Source: GCA-2733415 sp049609325
Lineage (GTDB): Bacteria > Bacteroidota > Bacteroidia > Flavobacteriales > Flavobacteriaceae
NCBI GenBank assembly: GCA_049609325.1
Contig: JBMYYK010000001.1
Location: forward strand, 62,001 to 126,000
Direction: 5' to 3'
Length of the DNA stretch: 64,000 nucleotides
The translations under genes and the position numbers were made by a program. The notes below the pieces were generated by a model that did not search any database, was not told the origin of the DNA, and worked only from the letters and a program-made list of their open reading frames with translations. Below, one piece after another: positions 52,236 through 62,155 of this stretch (position 1 is the first letter of the stretch; every line of letters begins with the position of its first letter).

Positions 52236-53273
52236 TTATTTCATAGTTTTTAAGATGGCTTTATTAATAGCTTTAACTAAGTTAGGGCCTTCATATATAA
52301 ACCCTGTATAAACTTGAACTAAGGTGGCTCCAGCTTCAATTTTATCTAAAGCATCTTGTGCTGAATGAATTCCACCAACCCCTATAATCGGGAATGCATT
52401 ATTAGAATGGTCTGACAAATACTTAATAACTGCGGTGCTTTTATCTGCTACTGGCTTTCCACTCACTCCGCCATTACCAATAGCATCAAGAGTTGCTTTA
52501 GAGGTATTTAACCCTTCTCTACTTACAGAAGTGTTAGAGGCAATCACCCCATCAATTTGGGTATGGGTAACAACTTCAATGATTTCATCTAATTGTTCAT
52601 GATTTAAATCTGGAGCTATTTTTAGTACAATTGGCTTAGGTGTAGCTTCTTTAAAATTTAATGCTTTTAAAGAGCCTAACAATTCTAATAGATAGTCTTT
52701 ATCTTGTAACTTGGCGTGACTCCCTACATTTGGACAACTTACATTTACCACAAAATAATCAACGTACGGATGTAATGCTTTAAAACATGCTTCATAATCT
52801 GCCGTATAACCATCAGGATGTGTTGTGGTATTTTTACCAATATTTCCCCCTACAATTAAGTTAGAACGTTTCTGCTTTAAATTCTCTATTGCCGCTTCTA
52901 AACCTTGATTATTAAAGCCCATGCGGTTGATAATTGCCTCATCAGCTTTTAATCTAAATAACCGTTTTTTAGGGTTTCCAACTTGAGATTTAGGGGTAAT
53001 TGTTCCTATTTCTATAAATCCGAAACCGAAATTTGATAATTCGTTGTACAATTTTGCTTCTTTATCAAACCCAGCCGCTAACCCCACCGGATTAGGAAAT
53101 GTTAACCCAAATACTTCACGTTCTAAACGTTTGTCTGTAACTTGATATAAACTTCTGAATACACTCGGTACTCCAGGAATTTTACTTGCAAATTTGATTA
53201 AACTAAATGTGAAATGGTGAATCTTTTCAGGGTCGAAAGCGAAAAAAATCGGGCGAATAATGCTTTTGTACAT
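52236..53273 (-). CDS. pyrD: Dihydroorotate dehydrogenase (quinone), class 2
   Basis: 345 residues: N-terminal membrane-association helix, then a FMN TIM barrel with NPVGLAAGFDKEAKLYNEL, NRMGFNNQGLEA, VNVSCPNVGSHAKLQ (active-site Ser region) and GVGGIHSAQDALDKIEAGA. Class 2 enzymes pass electrons to menaquinone. It is divergent from the AbiH gene. Confidence 0.95.
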   Translation of the reverse strand: MYKSIIRPIFFAFDPEKIHHFTFSLIKFASKIPGVPSVFRSLYQVTDKRLEREVFGLTFPNPVGLAAGFDKEAKLYNELSNFGFGFIEIGTITPKSQVGNPKKRLFRLKADEAIINRMGFNNQGLEAAIENLKQKRSNLIVGGNIGKNTTTHPDGYTADYEACFKALHPYVDYFVVNVSCPNVGSHAKLQDKDYLLELLGSLKALNFKEATPKPIVLKIAPDLNHEQLDEIIEVVTHTQIDGVIASNTSVSREGLNTSKATLDAIGNGGVSGKPVADKSTAVIKYLSDHSNNAFPIIGVGGIHSAQDALDKIEAGATLVQVYTGFIYEGPNLVKAINKAILKTMK

Positions 53274-53412
53274 GCTCTATTTTGGTTTGTGCAAAAGTAC
53301 ATATTCTTAACGGAAGAACAAAGCGTTCATAACTTGTCAATAACAATGTAATTCTTAAATGGTACCTCAATATAATTATGAGTATTTTTAAGTTGTATAT
53401 AACAAAGATGTA

Positions 53413-54441
53413 ATGAAAATTAAAAATTTATTGATTATTGGTAATGGTTTTGATTTAGCACACAGTCTTGAAACAGACTATAAATCATTTATAAAAAATC
53501 ATCTTATTGATGAAGGATTAAAAAAAGGTTTTATTACAATACAAAAAGAAAATGTAGTAAACAATCCTAATTATAAGTTGAAAAACAATATTTCTAATCA
53601 ATATAAAAATATTGAAACTAAAAATTATTTCTTATCGAGATTATTGAATGAATTCAATTTAATCAATTGGGTTGATATTGAAAAGCTATATTTTAAAATA
53701 TTAACTGAAGAAAAGTATGATGTAAAAAAGTTAAATGAAGAATTCTCTTTAATCAAAAAAGAGTTAGAAATATATCTTACCTCTGTTTCTAAAGAAAGAA
53801 CTGGAAACCATATGTATCAGTTTTTCGATGGATTAGCAACACAAAAAGAAAATGAATTAATGATTCTTAACTTTAATTATACTGAAGTATTTCAGCGTAT
53901 GTATGCAGATTCTTTTAAAGAACCTAAAATCATCAATATTCATGGTCAATTAAACAGTCCTAACAACCCTATTGTTTTTGGGTATGCACCAACAGATATA
54001 GAAACTATAAACCTTATAAACAAAGGTGATAATGATTATCTCAAAAATATTAAAAAATACTACTATAAAAGAACTGATTCAGAATTACAATTAAATCAAT
54101 TTTTAGTGACTAAATATAAAAAAGATATTCACGTTCATATTTTAGGACACTCTTGTGGTACTTCAGACAGAAATATTTTAAAACAAATTTTCACAAATGA
54201 ATCTGTTAAAAAAATAAATATCATGTATCACGAAAACTATGACAACTATTTTAACACTTTAGTTAACATAGAACGTGTTATAGGAAACAGTAGTCAGTAC
54301 GCTATTATTAACAACTTCGGGAATTCAATCAGAATGCCACAACTTAGCGAAGATGAAAAAAACAGAAGAATATCCAATCAAACAATTACAAACTTCTTTA
54401 ACCAAAAAAACAACCCAACCCGAGGTATAGATATTAGATAG
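53413..54441 (+). CDS. AbiH-family phage abortive infection protein
   Basis: 342 residues beginning KNLLIIGNGFDLAHSLETDYKSF, the signature of AbiH (NGFDLAH motif); other AbiH blocks ILNFNYTEVFQ and NIHGQ and ILGHSCGTSD are present. AbiH proteins stop phage growth by an unknown mechanism. It is a solitary gene between pyrD and tesB and no other defence or mobile genes are nearby; it looks at least as AT-rich as its neighbours by eye. Confidence 0.85.
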   Translation: MKIKNLLIIGNGFDLAHSLETDYKSFIKNHLIDEGLKKGFITIQKENVVNNPNYKLKNNISNQYKNIETKNYFLSRLLNEFNLINWVDIEKLYFKILTEEKYDVKKLNEEFSLIKKELEIYLTSVSKERTGNHMYQFFDGLATQKENELMILNFNYTEVFQRMYADSFKEPKIINIHGQLNSPNNPIVFGYAPTDIETINLINKGDNDYLKNIKKYYYKRTDSELQLNQFLVTKYKKDIHVHILGHSCGTSDRNILKQIFTNESVKKINIMYHENYDNYFNTLVNIERVIGNSSQYAIINNFGNSIRMPQLSEDEKNRRISNQTITNFFNQKNNPTRGIDIR

Positions 54442-54443
54442 TT

Positions 54444-55310
54444 TTACTTCTTCATTGGTCGCATTAACCCTTCTTGAGTCACAGAAGCAACTAATTTACC
54501 ATCACGTGTAAAGATGTTTCCTCTAGAAAAGCCTCTTGCCCCGTGTGTACTTGGTACATCTATAGAAAACAACAACCAATCATTCACATCAAAATCTCTA
54601 AAAAACCACATGGAATGATCTAAACTCGCCATTTGTGTATTGGTAAAATGCGCTTTACTTCCGTGTACATTCAATGCTGTAGTTAAAATATTATAATCTG
54701 AAGCATAGGTTAACATCTGTTGCTTTTCTGCTAATGTTAACTTATCATTTGCACAATTAAACTTAAACCACACATCAGAATGTGGTGGCATGTCTTTTTT
54801 ATCTAACGGATTTACAATAACTGTGGGTTTAAACGTTACGGGTCTAGAAATACTTAAAAAATCGGTCACACTTTGTGGTAAAAAATCTCCAAACTGTTCT
54901 AACATATCATTCCAACTTAAGAGATCTTCTGGCTGCTTGATATCCGTCTTTATTGCTACTTGATGTTCTAAACCGTCTTCTACTTTATGAAAAGACGCTG
55001 CTAAAATAAAAATAACCACATCGCCTTGCTTAGCAGTAACTCTTCGGGTAGAAAAACTCCCGCCATCACGCATAATAGCCACATCATAGGTAATAGGCAA
55101 ACTTAAGTCTCCAGGTTCTAAAAAGTAAGAATGCAACGAGTGTAAAATACGCCCATTAGTGATTGTTTTATAGGCGGCACTTACTGATTGTGCTAAGACT
55201 TGCCCACCAAAAACCGACGCAGTACCAACTGTTTTATTCTCACCAATAAAGCTAAGTTCTGATGATTTTTCTAAATGTAGTAGCTTTAATAATTCTGAAA
55301 CTGTAGTCAT
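54444..55310 (-). CDS. tesB: Acyl-CoA thioesterase II (TesB-like)
   Basis: 288 residues from the ATG at 55310 (MTTVSELLKLLHLEK), preferred because the 18-residue extension to 55364 is atypical. Double hotdog fold: VFGGQVLAQSVSAAYKTI, LHSLHSYFLEPGD, RDGGSFSTRRVTAKQ, MASLDHSMWFFRDFD, all as in TesB. It hydrolyses acyl-CoAs. Confidence 0.92.
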   Translation of the reverse strand: MTTVSELLKLLHLEKSSELSFIGENKTVGTASVFGGQVLAQSVSAAYKTITNGRILHSLHSYFLEPGDLSLPITYDVAIMRDGGSFSTRRVTAKQGDVVIFILAASFHKVEDGLEHQVAIKTDIKQPEDLLSWNDMLEQFGDFLPQSVTDFLSISRPVTFKPTVIVNPLDKKDMPPHSDVWFKFNCANDKLTLAEKQQMLTYASDYNILTTALNVHGSKAHFTNTQMASLDHSMWFFRDFDVNDWLLFSIDVPSTHGARGFSRGNIFTRDGKLVASVTQEGLMRPMKK

Positions 55311-55465
55311 AAAATATGCTGTTGCTAATTTTTTTTTGAAAATTACTACAAATTCAGCTGTCATAAAACAAATTAACGTTTCATTTAGAATTTATACTTA
55401 GTAAATAAGGTTATGATATTATGTTATTTGAAGAATTACAATTATTTTCGTGAAAAAAATACAGC

Positions 55466-56692
55466 ATGCAACATATTATAGACCGTTTTATCAGTTACGT
55501 TACAATTGATACCGAATCAGATCCTAATTCTAACACATGTCCGAGTACAGAAAAACAATGGGACTTAGCTAATAAATTAGTTGATGAATTGAAAACCATG
55601 GGCATGCAAGATGTAACCATTGACGAACATGCTTATGTGATGGCTACCTTACCAAGCAATGTAGATCATGAAGTGCCAACAATAGGGTTTATCTCTCATT
55701 TTGATACTACTCCAGATTATACTGGTGCCAATGTAAAACCACAAATTCATGAGAATTATGATGGTGGTGATATCCTTTTAAACAAAGAGCAAAACATTGT
55801 ATTATCTCCAGATTACTTTGAAGATTTGCTATTATACAAAGGGCAAACATTAATTACTACTGATGGTACCACACTTTTAGGTGCTGATGATAAAGCAGGT
55901 ATCACAGAAATTATGTGTGCTATGGAATATTTAATAAACCACCCAGAAATTAAACACGGAGCTATCCGCGTTGGATTTACTCCTGATGAAGAAATTGGTA
56001 GAGGCGCACATAAGTTTGATGTGAAAAAATTCGCTGCAGACTGGGCTTACACTATGGATGGTAGTCAAGTTGGAGAATTAGAATATGAAAACTTTAATGC
56101 TGCAGGCGCTAAAATTAAAGTGAATGGTAAAATTGTTCATCCTGGTTATGCAAAAGGGAAGCTTATCAATTCTATGCTGATTGCCAATGAATTCATTGCA
56201 GCACTACCAGAGCAAGAAGTACCAGAAAAAACTTCTGGTTATGAAGGGTTTTTCCACCTGTACGGTATTGAAGGAAAAGTTGAAGAAACCAATTTTCAAC
56301 TAATTATTAGAGATCACGATGCTCAAAAATTTCAAGACCGCAAAAGTTTATTAGAACAAATTGCTGCTACACTTAACACTAAGCATGGTGCTGGTACGGT
56401 TGAATTAGAAATTAACGATCAGTACTTTAACATGAAAGATAAAGTTACACCAGTAATGCATATTGTAGATATTGCTGAAGAGGCTATGAAAAACTTAGGC
56501 ATTACCCCATTAATAAAGCCAATTAGAGGTGGTACAGATGGTTCACAACTATCTTATATGGGCTTACCTTGTCCTAATATTTTTGCGGGCGGACATAACT
56601 TTCATGGACGTTATGAGTATGTACCAGTAGAGAGCATTAAAAAAGCAATTGATGTTATTGTAGAAATTGCTCAACTTACTGCTAAAAGATAA
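55466..56692 (+). CDS. pepT: Peptidase T (tripeptidase)
   Basis: 408 residues, M20 family. Metal-site motifs SHFDTTPDYTG, LGADDKAGITEIM, FTPDEEIGRGAHKFD and GGTDGSQLSYMGLP(C)PNIFAGGHNFHGRYE are all present. It removes N-terminal residues from tripeptides in the cytoplasm using two zinc ions. Confidence 0.95.
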   Translation: MQHIIDRFISYVTIDTESDPNSNTCPSTEKQWDLANKLVDELKTMGMQDVTIDEHAYVMATLPSNVDHEVPTIGFISHFDTTPDYTGANVKPQIHENYDGGDILLNKEQNIVLSPDYFEDLLLYKGQTLITTDGTTLLGADDKAGITEIMCAMEYLINHPEIKHGAIRVGFTPDEEIGRGAHKFDVKKFAADWAYTMDGSQVGELEYENFNAAGAKIKVNGKIVHPGYAKGKLINSMLIANEFIAALPEQEVPEKTSGYEGFFHLYGIEGKVEETNFQLIIRDHDAQKFQDRKSLLEQIAATLNTKHGAGTVELEINDQYFNMKDKVTPVMHIVDIAEEAMKNLGITPLIKPIRGGTDGSQLSYMGLPCPNIFAGGHNFHGRYEYVPVESIKKAIDVIVEIAQLTAKR

Positions 56693-56715
56693 GTTAATTA
56701 TATACCATAAAAAAA

Positions 56716-56733
56716 GCCACTCAAATGAGTGGC
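56716..56733. terminator. Bidirectional terminator, GCCACTC stem family
   Basis: GCCACTC-AAAT-GAGTGGC between A- and T-runs, between pepT and the convergent yajC. Confidence 0.88.
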
Positions 56734-56755
56734 TTTTTTATATTTAAATAGTCAT

Positions 56756-57043
56756 CTATTTATTTAATTTTGATGAAAGCTCAAGTGACAACGCAGAGCG
56801 TTCAAACTTAATTTTGCCTGCACCTGTTTCAATTACACAAGTGTTGTCGGTATCGTTTAAATCAACAATTTTTCCGTGAATACCACTTTTTGTAATTACT
56901 CTATCTCCTTTTTTAATGTCTTTAGCAAAATTAGCTTCTTGCTTCTGACGTTTCATTTGCGGCCTTAAAAAGAAAAAATAAATCACCACAAACATCAAAA
57001 TGTATGGTGAAAACTGACCTATAGTACCTAATATACCTTCCAT
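56756..57043 (-). CDS. yajC: Preprotein translocase subunit YajC
   Basis: 95 residues: one membrane helix (about 12-27) and the cytoplasmic KKGDRVITKSGIHGKIVDLNDTDNTCVIETGAGKIKFERSAL. YajC associates with SecDF. It is last in the order nusB, DUF1573, yajC, which is conserved in Bacteroidota. Confidence 0.93.
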   Translation of the reverse strand: MEGILGTIGQFSPYILMFVVIYFFFLRPQMKRQKQEANFAKDIKKGDRVITKSGIHGKIVDLNDTDNTCVIETGAGKIKFERSALSLELSSKLNK

Positions 57044-57050
57044 TTTATTA

Positions 57051-57560
57051 TTATTGTACAGCTCTTACAACTGGCATTTTAGTAGCACCCGGAGTAACTG
57101 CACCTTCAGGTACCTCTACCATAGCTTTAATTTTAACCATTTCTTTACCTTTTTCAGTATTAGCAGTAACAGTTACTGTTTGTTGTGCTAAGTTTTTCTT
57201 TCCTCTAGAGTTGAACTTTACTGTAAACTTACTTGATGCCCCAGGAGCAATAGCTTCTCTTGGCCAGTCGTTAGGAATAGTACATCCGCAGCTTCCTTTA
57301 ATACCAACAATAACTAATGGTTTTTCTCCTGTATTCGTAAAGTTGAATATTGTTTCAACAACATCACCTTGTTGAATTGTTCCGAAATCATGCTCTGTTT
57401 TATCAAAAGACATGATAGGAAATTTATTAGAGTTTGCATCTCTTTCTGCTGCAACAGCTATATTTTCTGAATTAATTTTATCTGCTGCATTTTCTTGCTT
57501 ACAAGACACTAAAGCTAATCCGCATAATGCTGTAAATGCAAGTAATCTTAAATTTTTCAT
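57051..57560 (-). CDS. DUF1573-family lipoprotein
   Basis: 169 residues with a lipoprotein signal (ALVSCKQ, Cys20) and an Ig-like DUF1573 domain (DKTEHDFGTIQQGDVVETIFNFTNTGEKPLVI, GSCGCTIPNDWP). The CGCT motif is typical of this family. It is 7 bp before yajC. Confidence 0.88.
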   Translation of the reverse strand: MKNLRLLAFTALCGLALVSCKQENAADKINSENIAVAAERDANSNKFPIMSFDKTEHDFGTIQQGDVVETIFNFTNTGEKPLVIVGIKGSCGCTIPNDWPREAIAPGASSKFTVKFNSRGKKNLAQQTVTVTANTEKGKEMVKIKAMVEVPEGAVTPGATKMPVVRAVQ

Positions 57561-57627
57561 GATATAAATTATTAATTTGTTTGTAATCTGATTTATAAAC
57601 TACGCTAAAATACTATAAAATATTATA

Positions 57628-58560
57628 TTACATTAACCCTCTTCCTACTTTTTGAAGTTTCTCAGTTTTTTTAAAGTCTTTAACTAAGCTATCTAAAATA
57701 CCATTAATGAACGTGCTACTTTTTTTTGTAGAGTATTCTTTAGCTATTTCTAAATATTCATTTATGGTAACTTTAACTGGTATAGAAGAAAATTTTAAAA
57801 ATTCACAAATGGCCATCTGCATAAGGATTGAATCTGTAGAAGCAATTCTATCGGCATCCCATTTTGGTGTTTTTTGATCGATATACGTTTTTAACTCTTC
57901 ACTATTTAAAACAGTTTTTGACAGTAATTCTTTACCAAATTTCTGATCTTCTTCGTCCTTAAACAATTTCGTCAGTTTTAAAGGCACACCTGTTTTTAGT
58001 TTTTTCAGTTCTTTTAAAATGATTGTATTGACATGTGGTAAGTCGTCTATCCAACTAATACATGTGTCTTCATAATAAGAATACAACTTATCATTAGGTG
58101 CTATTATACGCTTAAAAATATTTAACACTAAATCTTTATCCTTTTCAAACGAGCTGTCATCATTTTGGTAATTTACATAAAAATCTGAGGCTAAAATTTC
58201 ATTTAAAAATAATGTTGCGTATTCATCGTCCAACTCCCAGTTATTTAAGGATTTTTCATCAATTAATAGGGCCAACTCTTGGCTAGAAGCTATGTGGTTT
58301 AAAAACACGTTATTTTCTAACCTATGGATGTTTTGCTTCTGGTTTTCTTTTAAAAAGCTTTGTTGCGTTGCTTTATTTAATTTTCTTGCCTTTTGAAGTA
58401 TTACAACAAATAATTGGTATTGTAACAAGTACAAGTCATACATGCTAGAAGAGCTATTATTTAAGGCTTTGTATGCCAAGTTTAAATCATCATTATTTGT
58501 ATGCGTCATTTCAAAAATGGTTTGCATAACTTTTGTACGAATGTGTCTTCTGTTTAACAT
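57628..58560 (-). CDS. nusB: Transcription antitermination factor NusB (long Bacteroidota form)
   Basis: 310 residues, roughly double the usual NusB length because of an N-terminal extension containing several helices, as is common in this phylum. The NusB domain is at the C-terminal end (about 180-300: TILKELKKLKTGVP, ILMQMAICEFLKFSSIPVKVTINEYLEIAKEYSTKKSSTFINGILDSL). It binds boxA RNA with NusE in rRNA antitermination. Confidence 0.9.
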   Translation of the reverse strand: MLNRRHIRTKVMQTIFEMTHTNNDDLNLAYKALNNSSSSMYDLYLLQYQLFVVILQKARKLNKATQQSFLKENQKQNIHRLENNVFLNHIASSQELALLIDEKSLNNWELDDEYATLFLNEILASDFYVNYQNDDSSFEKDKDLVLNIFKRIIAPNDKLYSYYEDTCISWIDDLPHVNTIILKELKKLKTGVPLKLTKLFKDEEDQKFGKELLSKTVLNSEELKTYIDQKTPKWDADRIASTDSILMQMAICEFLKFSSIPVKVTINEYLEIAKEYSTKKSSTFINGILDSLVKDFKKTEKLQKVGRGLM

Positions 58561-58583
58561 GAATAAGAACTTTTATAGAGTAA

Positions 58584-58613
58584 CAAAGCGAAAGGATAGG
58601 CCCTTTCGCTTTG
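58584..58613 (-). terminator. Hairpin between leucine dehydrogenase and nusB
   Basis: Inverted repeat CAAAGCGAAAGG / CCTTTCGCTTTG with a 6-base loop. It follows the dehydrogenase stop on the minus strand; the T-run is short, so it may be an attenuator in the nusB leader rather than a full stop. Confidence 0.6.
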
Positions 58614-58642
58614 CAAAAATAAACTATTATTTTAAAGAAATA

Positions 58643-59746
58643 CTACTTCTGATTTTCTTTTTTTCTAGCGTCAATTCTATTTTGAGCTATTGTTAATGAT
58701 GCACTATGTGTAGTCACACCATTTGTAGCTGCATTTTTAATAATTTCTAACGTAGTGTTATAAATATTTTCTGTTTGGCGCATAATTTCAGTTTTACCGT
58801 AACCTTCTAATTCTGCGTAAACATTAATAATACCTCCTGCGTTAATTACAAAATCTGGAGCATACACTATACCTCTTTCTGATAGAATTTTTCCATGCGC
58901 TTCTTCATTTGCTAATTGATTGTTAGCAGCTCCAGCAATAATATCAACCTTTAATTGATTGATTGTATCATCATTTACAGTAGCTCCTAAAGCACAAGGT
59001 GCGTAAATATCTGCATCTAAACCGTAAATATTATCTCCCGTGTATATTTCAGCACCATATTTTGAGCTTACTTCTGCTAAACGTGCTTCATTAATATCTG
59101 TAATGATAACTTTAGCGCCTTCGTTTGTAAGGTGCTCAACTAAAGATTCTCCTACGTGACCTATACCTTGAACAATTACTTTTTTATCTTCTAAAACATC
59201 AGAACCGTATTTATATTCAGCGGCAGCTTTCATACCCATAAACACACCATATGCAGTAATTGGTGATGGATTTCCTGCTCCTCCTCTACTTTCTGAAATT
59301 CCTGTAACGTATGGCGTCACATCACGAACTAAATCCATATCAGATGTTTCCATTCCAATATCTTCAGCTGTAATATATTTTCCGCTTAATGAGTGTACAA
59401 ACTTCCCAAAACGCTGCATTAATTCTGGCGTTTTTTGAGTTTTAGCATCACCAATAATTACGGCTTTACCACCTCCTAAATTCAATCCAGCTACAGCTGA
59501 CTTAAATGTCATACCTCTTGACAAACGCAATACATCATTAAGTGCTTCCCACTCGTTGTTATACTGCCACATTCTAGTTCCTCCTAATGCAGGACCTAAA
59601 ACTGTATTATGAATTCCAATTATTGCTTTTAAACCAGTATCTTTGTCATTGCAAAAAACAATTTGCTCATGATTATCGAATGATAACTGACCGAAAACTG
59701 GATCTACCTTTGGTAAATCTTTTACGTTTATTACTTCTGAAGTCAT
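58643..59746 (-). CDS. Leucine (Glu/Leu/Phe/Val family) dehydrogenase
   Basis: 367 residues with GGTRMWQYNNEWEALNDVLRLSRGMTFKSAVAGLNLGGGKAVIIGD (catalytic Lys region), TAEDIGMETSDMD, and the Rossmann stretch VIVQGIGHVGESLVEHL. Oxidative deamination of branched-chain amino acids with NAD+ is the expected activity. Leucine dehydrogenase is the best length match. Confidence 0.92.
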   Translation of the reverse strand: MTSEVINVKDLPKVDPVFGQLSFDNHEQIVFCNDKDTGLKAIIGIHNTVLGPALGGTRMWQYNNEWEALNDVLRLSRGMTFKSAVAGLNLGGGKAVIIGDAKTQKTPELMQRFGKFVHSLSGKYITAEDIGMETSDMDLVRDVTPYVTGISESRGGAGNPSPITAYGVFMGMKAAAEYKYGSDVLEDKKVIVQGIGHVGESLVEHLTNEGAKVIITDINEARLAEVSSKYGAEIYTGDNIYGLDADIYAPCALGATVNDDTINQLKVDIIAGAANNQLANEEAHGKILSERGIVYAPDFVINAGGIINVYAELEGYGKTEIMRQTENIYNTTLEIIKNAATNGVTTHSASLTIAQNRIDARKKENQK

Positions 59747-59889
59747 TGTTTGTATATTGTTATATTATAAAATAAATTATAAATCTCTCAATTTAAGTGT
59801 GCAAAAGTAACTGATTATTCATTTTTACACAAAAAAATACTCTTAAATTGACTATTATTAAATCTTAAATCTATTTTTTAAATTCATAA

Positions 59890-61647
59890 ATGAAGGAACT
59901 ACAACAGCTAAATCAATACTTTTTAAAATATAAATTTAGGATGATTATTGGTATTGTAATTACCATTATTTCTAAAGTATTTACAGTGTTTACACCTCGA
60001 TTTACTGGAAATGCTATCGAGTTAATTGAAACTTACATTGCACAAGAAAACTCTTCTTTTGAGGCATTCAAAAATGAATTAATTTACTACATACTTCTCA
60101 TATTAGGGGTGAGTCTTGTTGCGGCATTCTTCACGTTTTTAATGCGTCAATTACTCATTGTAATGTCACGTTTAATAGAGTTTGATTTGAAAAATAATGT
60201 GTTCAAGCAATACGAATTACTGTCACAGAACTTTTACAAACAAAACAGAACCGGTGATTTAATGAACCGAATTAGTGAAGACGTGAGTAGAGTTCGCATG
60301 TATTTTGGTCCAGCTATAATGTATAGTATCAACACCATTACCTTATTTGTTATTTTGATTCCTATGATGGTTTCAACAGCTCCTAAACTGGCACTATATA
60401 CGTTATTACCATTACCAATCTTATCAATTGCTATTTACAAACTGAGTAAAGAAATACATTTAAGAAGTACAACTGTTCAAGAATACCTCTCTAAACTGAC
60501 CATTTTTACTCAAGAAGCATTTTCTGGTATTGCAGTAATAAAAGCCTATGGAATATCTAACAATTCCAACCAGCAATTTGAATTACTAGCAGAAGATAGT
60601 AAACAAAAAAACATGGATTTGGTTAAGGTGCAAGCTTGGTTTTTTCCGTTTATGATTTTGTTAATTGGTCTTAGCAATGTGCTGGTGATATACATTGGTG
60701 GAATGCAATACATCAACGGGACAATAAAAAGTATAGGTACACTAATTGAGTTTTTATTATATGTGAACATGCTCACTTGGCCTGTAGCTACAGTTGGTTG
60801 GGTTACATCAATTATTCAACAAGCTGAAGCCTCTCAAAAACGTATTAATGAATTTTTAAACATCACTCCTGAAATCATTAATCCTAATACAGAAGAGTAT
60901 ACCTTTGACACAGGTATTGAGTTCAAAAATGTGAGTTTCACATATCCTGACACTAATATTACAGCGTTAAAAAACATCTCTTTTAAAATTGATAAAGGCC
61001 ATTCATTTGCAATTATTGGGCAAACAGGATCTGGAAAATCAACACTACTAAACTTGATATCTCGTTTACATGATGTTAGTGAGGGTGAAATCTTAATAGG
61101 TGGCCAAAATATTACTACTCACAACTTAACTTTACTCAGAAATCATATAGGTGTCGTGCCTCAAGATCCTTTTTTATTTTCTGACACTATTGCAAATAAC
61201 ATTAAGTTCGGGAAATCTGACGCAAGTGAAGAAGACATTATCAATGCAGCCAAAAACGCCGATGTGCACGATAATATTATTCAATTTAAAGACGGCTATC
61301 AAACCGTTTTAGGAGAACGAGGAATCACATTATCAGGTGGACAAAAACAGCGAGTATCTATAGCACGTGCTATTATTAAAAATCCAGATATTCTATTATT
61401 TGACGATTGTTTATCTGCCGTAGATACTGAAACCGAAGAAACCATATTGAATAATTTAAAAACCGTTTCTAATAGCAAAACTACAATAATTGTGAGCCAC
61501 AGAATATCTTCTGTTAAGAATGCTGAAACAATATTAGTACTTGATAATGGTGAAATTATTCAAAAAGGAACTCATAATCAGCTGATAAGTGAACAAGGTT
61601 ATTACCAAGAGTTACACCAAAAACAACTCTCGGAAAAAGAACAGTAA
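59890..61647 (+). CDS. ABC exporter, fused permease and ATPase
   Basis: 585 residues: six-helix type 1 exporter domain (about 15-310) and an ATPase with Walker A GQTGSGKST, signature LSGGQKQRVS and Walker B ILLFDDCLSAVD. The exported substrate is unknown; multidrug or lipid export are both possible. Confidence 0.92.
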   Translation: MKELQQLNQYFLKYKFRMIIGIVITIISKVFTVFTPRFTGNAIELIETYIAQENSSFEAFKNELIYYILLILGVSLVAAFFTFLMRQLLIVMSRLIEFDLKNNVFKQYELLSQNFYKQNRTGDLMNRISEDVSRVRMYFGPAIMYSINTITLFVILIPMMVSTAPKLALYTLLPLPILSIAIYKLSKEIHLRSTTVQEYLSKLTIFTQEAFSGIAVIKAYGISNNSNQQFELLAEDSKQKNMDLVKVQAWFFPFMILLIGLSNVLVIYIGGMQYINGTIKSIGTLIEFLLYVNMLTWPVATVGWVTSIIQQAEASQKRINEFLNITPEIINPNTEEYTFDTGIEFKNVSFTYPDTNITALKNISFKIDKGHSFAIIGQTGSGKSTLLNLISRLHDVSEGEILIGGQNITTHNLTLLRNHIGVVPQDPFLFSDTIANNIKFGKSDASEEDIINAAKNADVHDNIIQFKDGYQTVLGERGITLSGGQKQRVSIARAIIKNPDILLFDDCLSAVDTETEETILNNLKTVSNSKTTIIVSHRISSVKNAETILVLDNGEIIQKGTHNQLISEQGYYQELHQKQLSEKEQ

Positions 61648-61718
61648 AAAAAATTGGTTCTAATGTTTTTTTTTATGATTTTTGGGAAGCAATAAAACTA
61701 ATATATCACGAAGGAACT

Positions 61719-62099
61719 ATGAGCGATAAAGACTATTTAGAAAAAGAAGAAATTTTTTCTAAGGTATTAAGAGCAGGACGAAGAACTTATTTTTTTGATG
61801 TAAGATCAACTAAAGCAGGTGATTACTACCTTACTATTACCGAAAGTAAAAAGTTTACTAATGATGACGGATCTTTCCATTACAAAAAGCATAAAATTTA
61901 CTTATATAAAGAAGATTTTGTGGCTTTTACTGATATCATGTCTGAGATGACATCATATGTTATCAACGAAAAAGGTGAAGAAGTGATTTCCGAACGTCAC
62001 CAAAAAGATTATAAAAAAGAGTATACCTCTCCAGAAGTTGTTGCAGAATCTACAACTAACGGGAGCAGCTTTACTGATATTAGCTTTGACGATATCTAA
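61719..62099 (+). CDS. PUR-family DNA/RNA-binding protein (DUF3276)
   Basis: 126 residues: EEIFSKVLRAGRRTYFFDVRSTKAGDYYLTITESKKF and HKIYLYKEDFVAFTDIMSEMTSYV form a PUR repeat; Asp/Glu- and Ser/Thr-rich tail. Similar to Borrelia BpuR, a nucleic-acid-binding regulator. It follows the ABC exporter gene by 71 bp. Confidence 0.85.
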   Translation: MSDKDYLEKEEIFSKVLRAGRRTYFFDVRSTKAGDYYLTITESKKFTNDDGSFHYKKHKIYLYKEDFVAFTDIMSEMTSYVINEKGEEVISERHQKDYKKEYTSPEVVAESTTNGSSFTDISFDDI

Positions 62100-62131
62100 A
62101 CCAATACAAAACCAACCAAAAACCTAATTAA

Positions 62132-62151
62132 ACTCAATCTAACGATTGAGT
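62132..62151. terminator. Bidirectional terminator
   Basis: ACTCAATC-TAAC-GATTGAGT followed by a T-run; serves the PUR gene and the convergent CsaA-like gene (stop at 62156). Confidence 0.85.
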
Positions 62152-62155
62152 TTTT

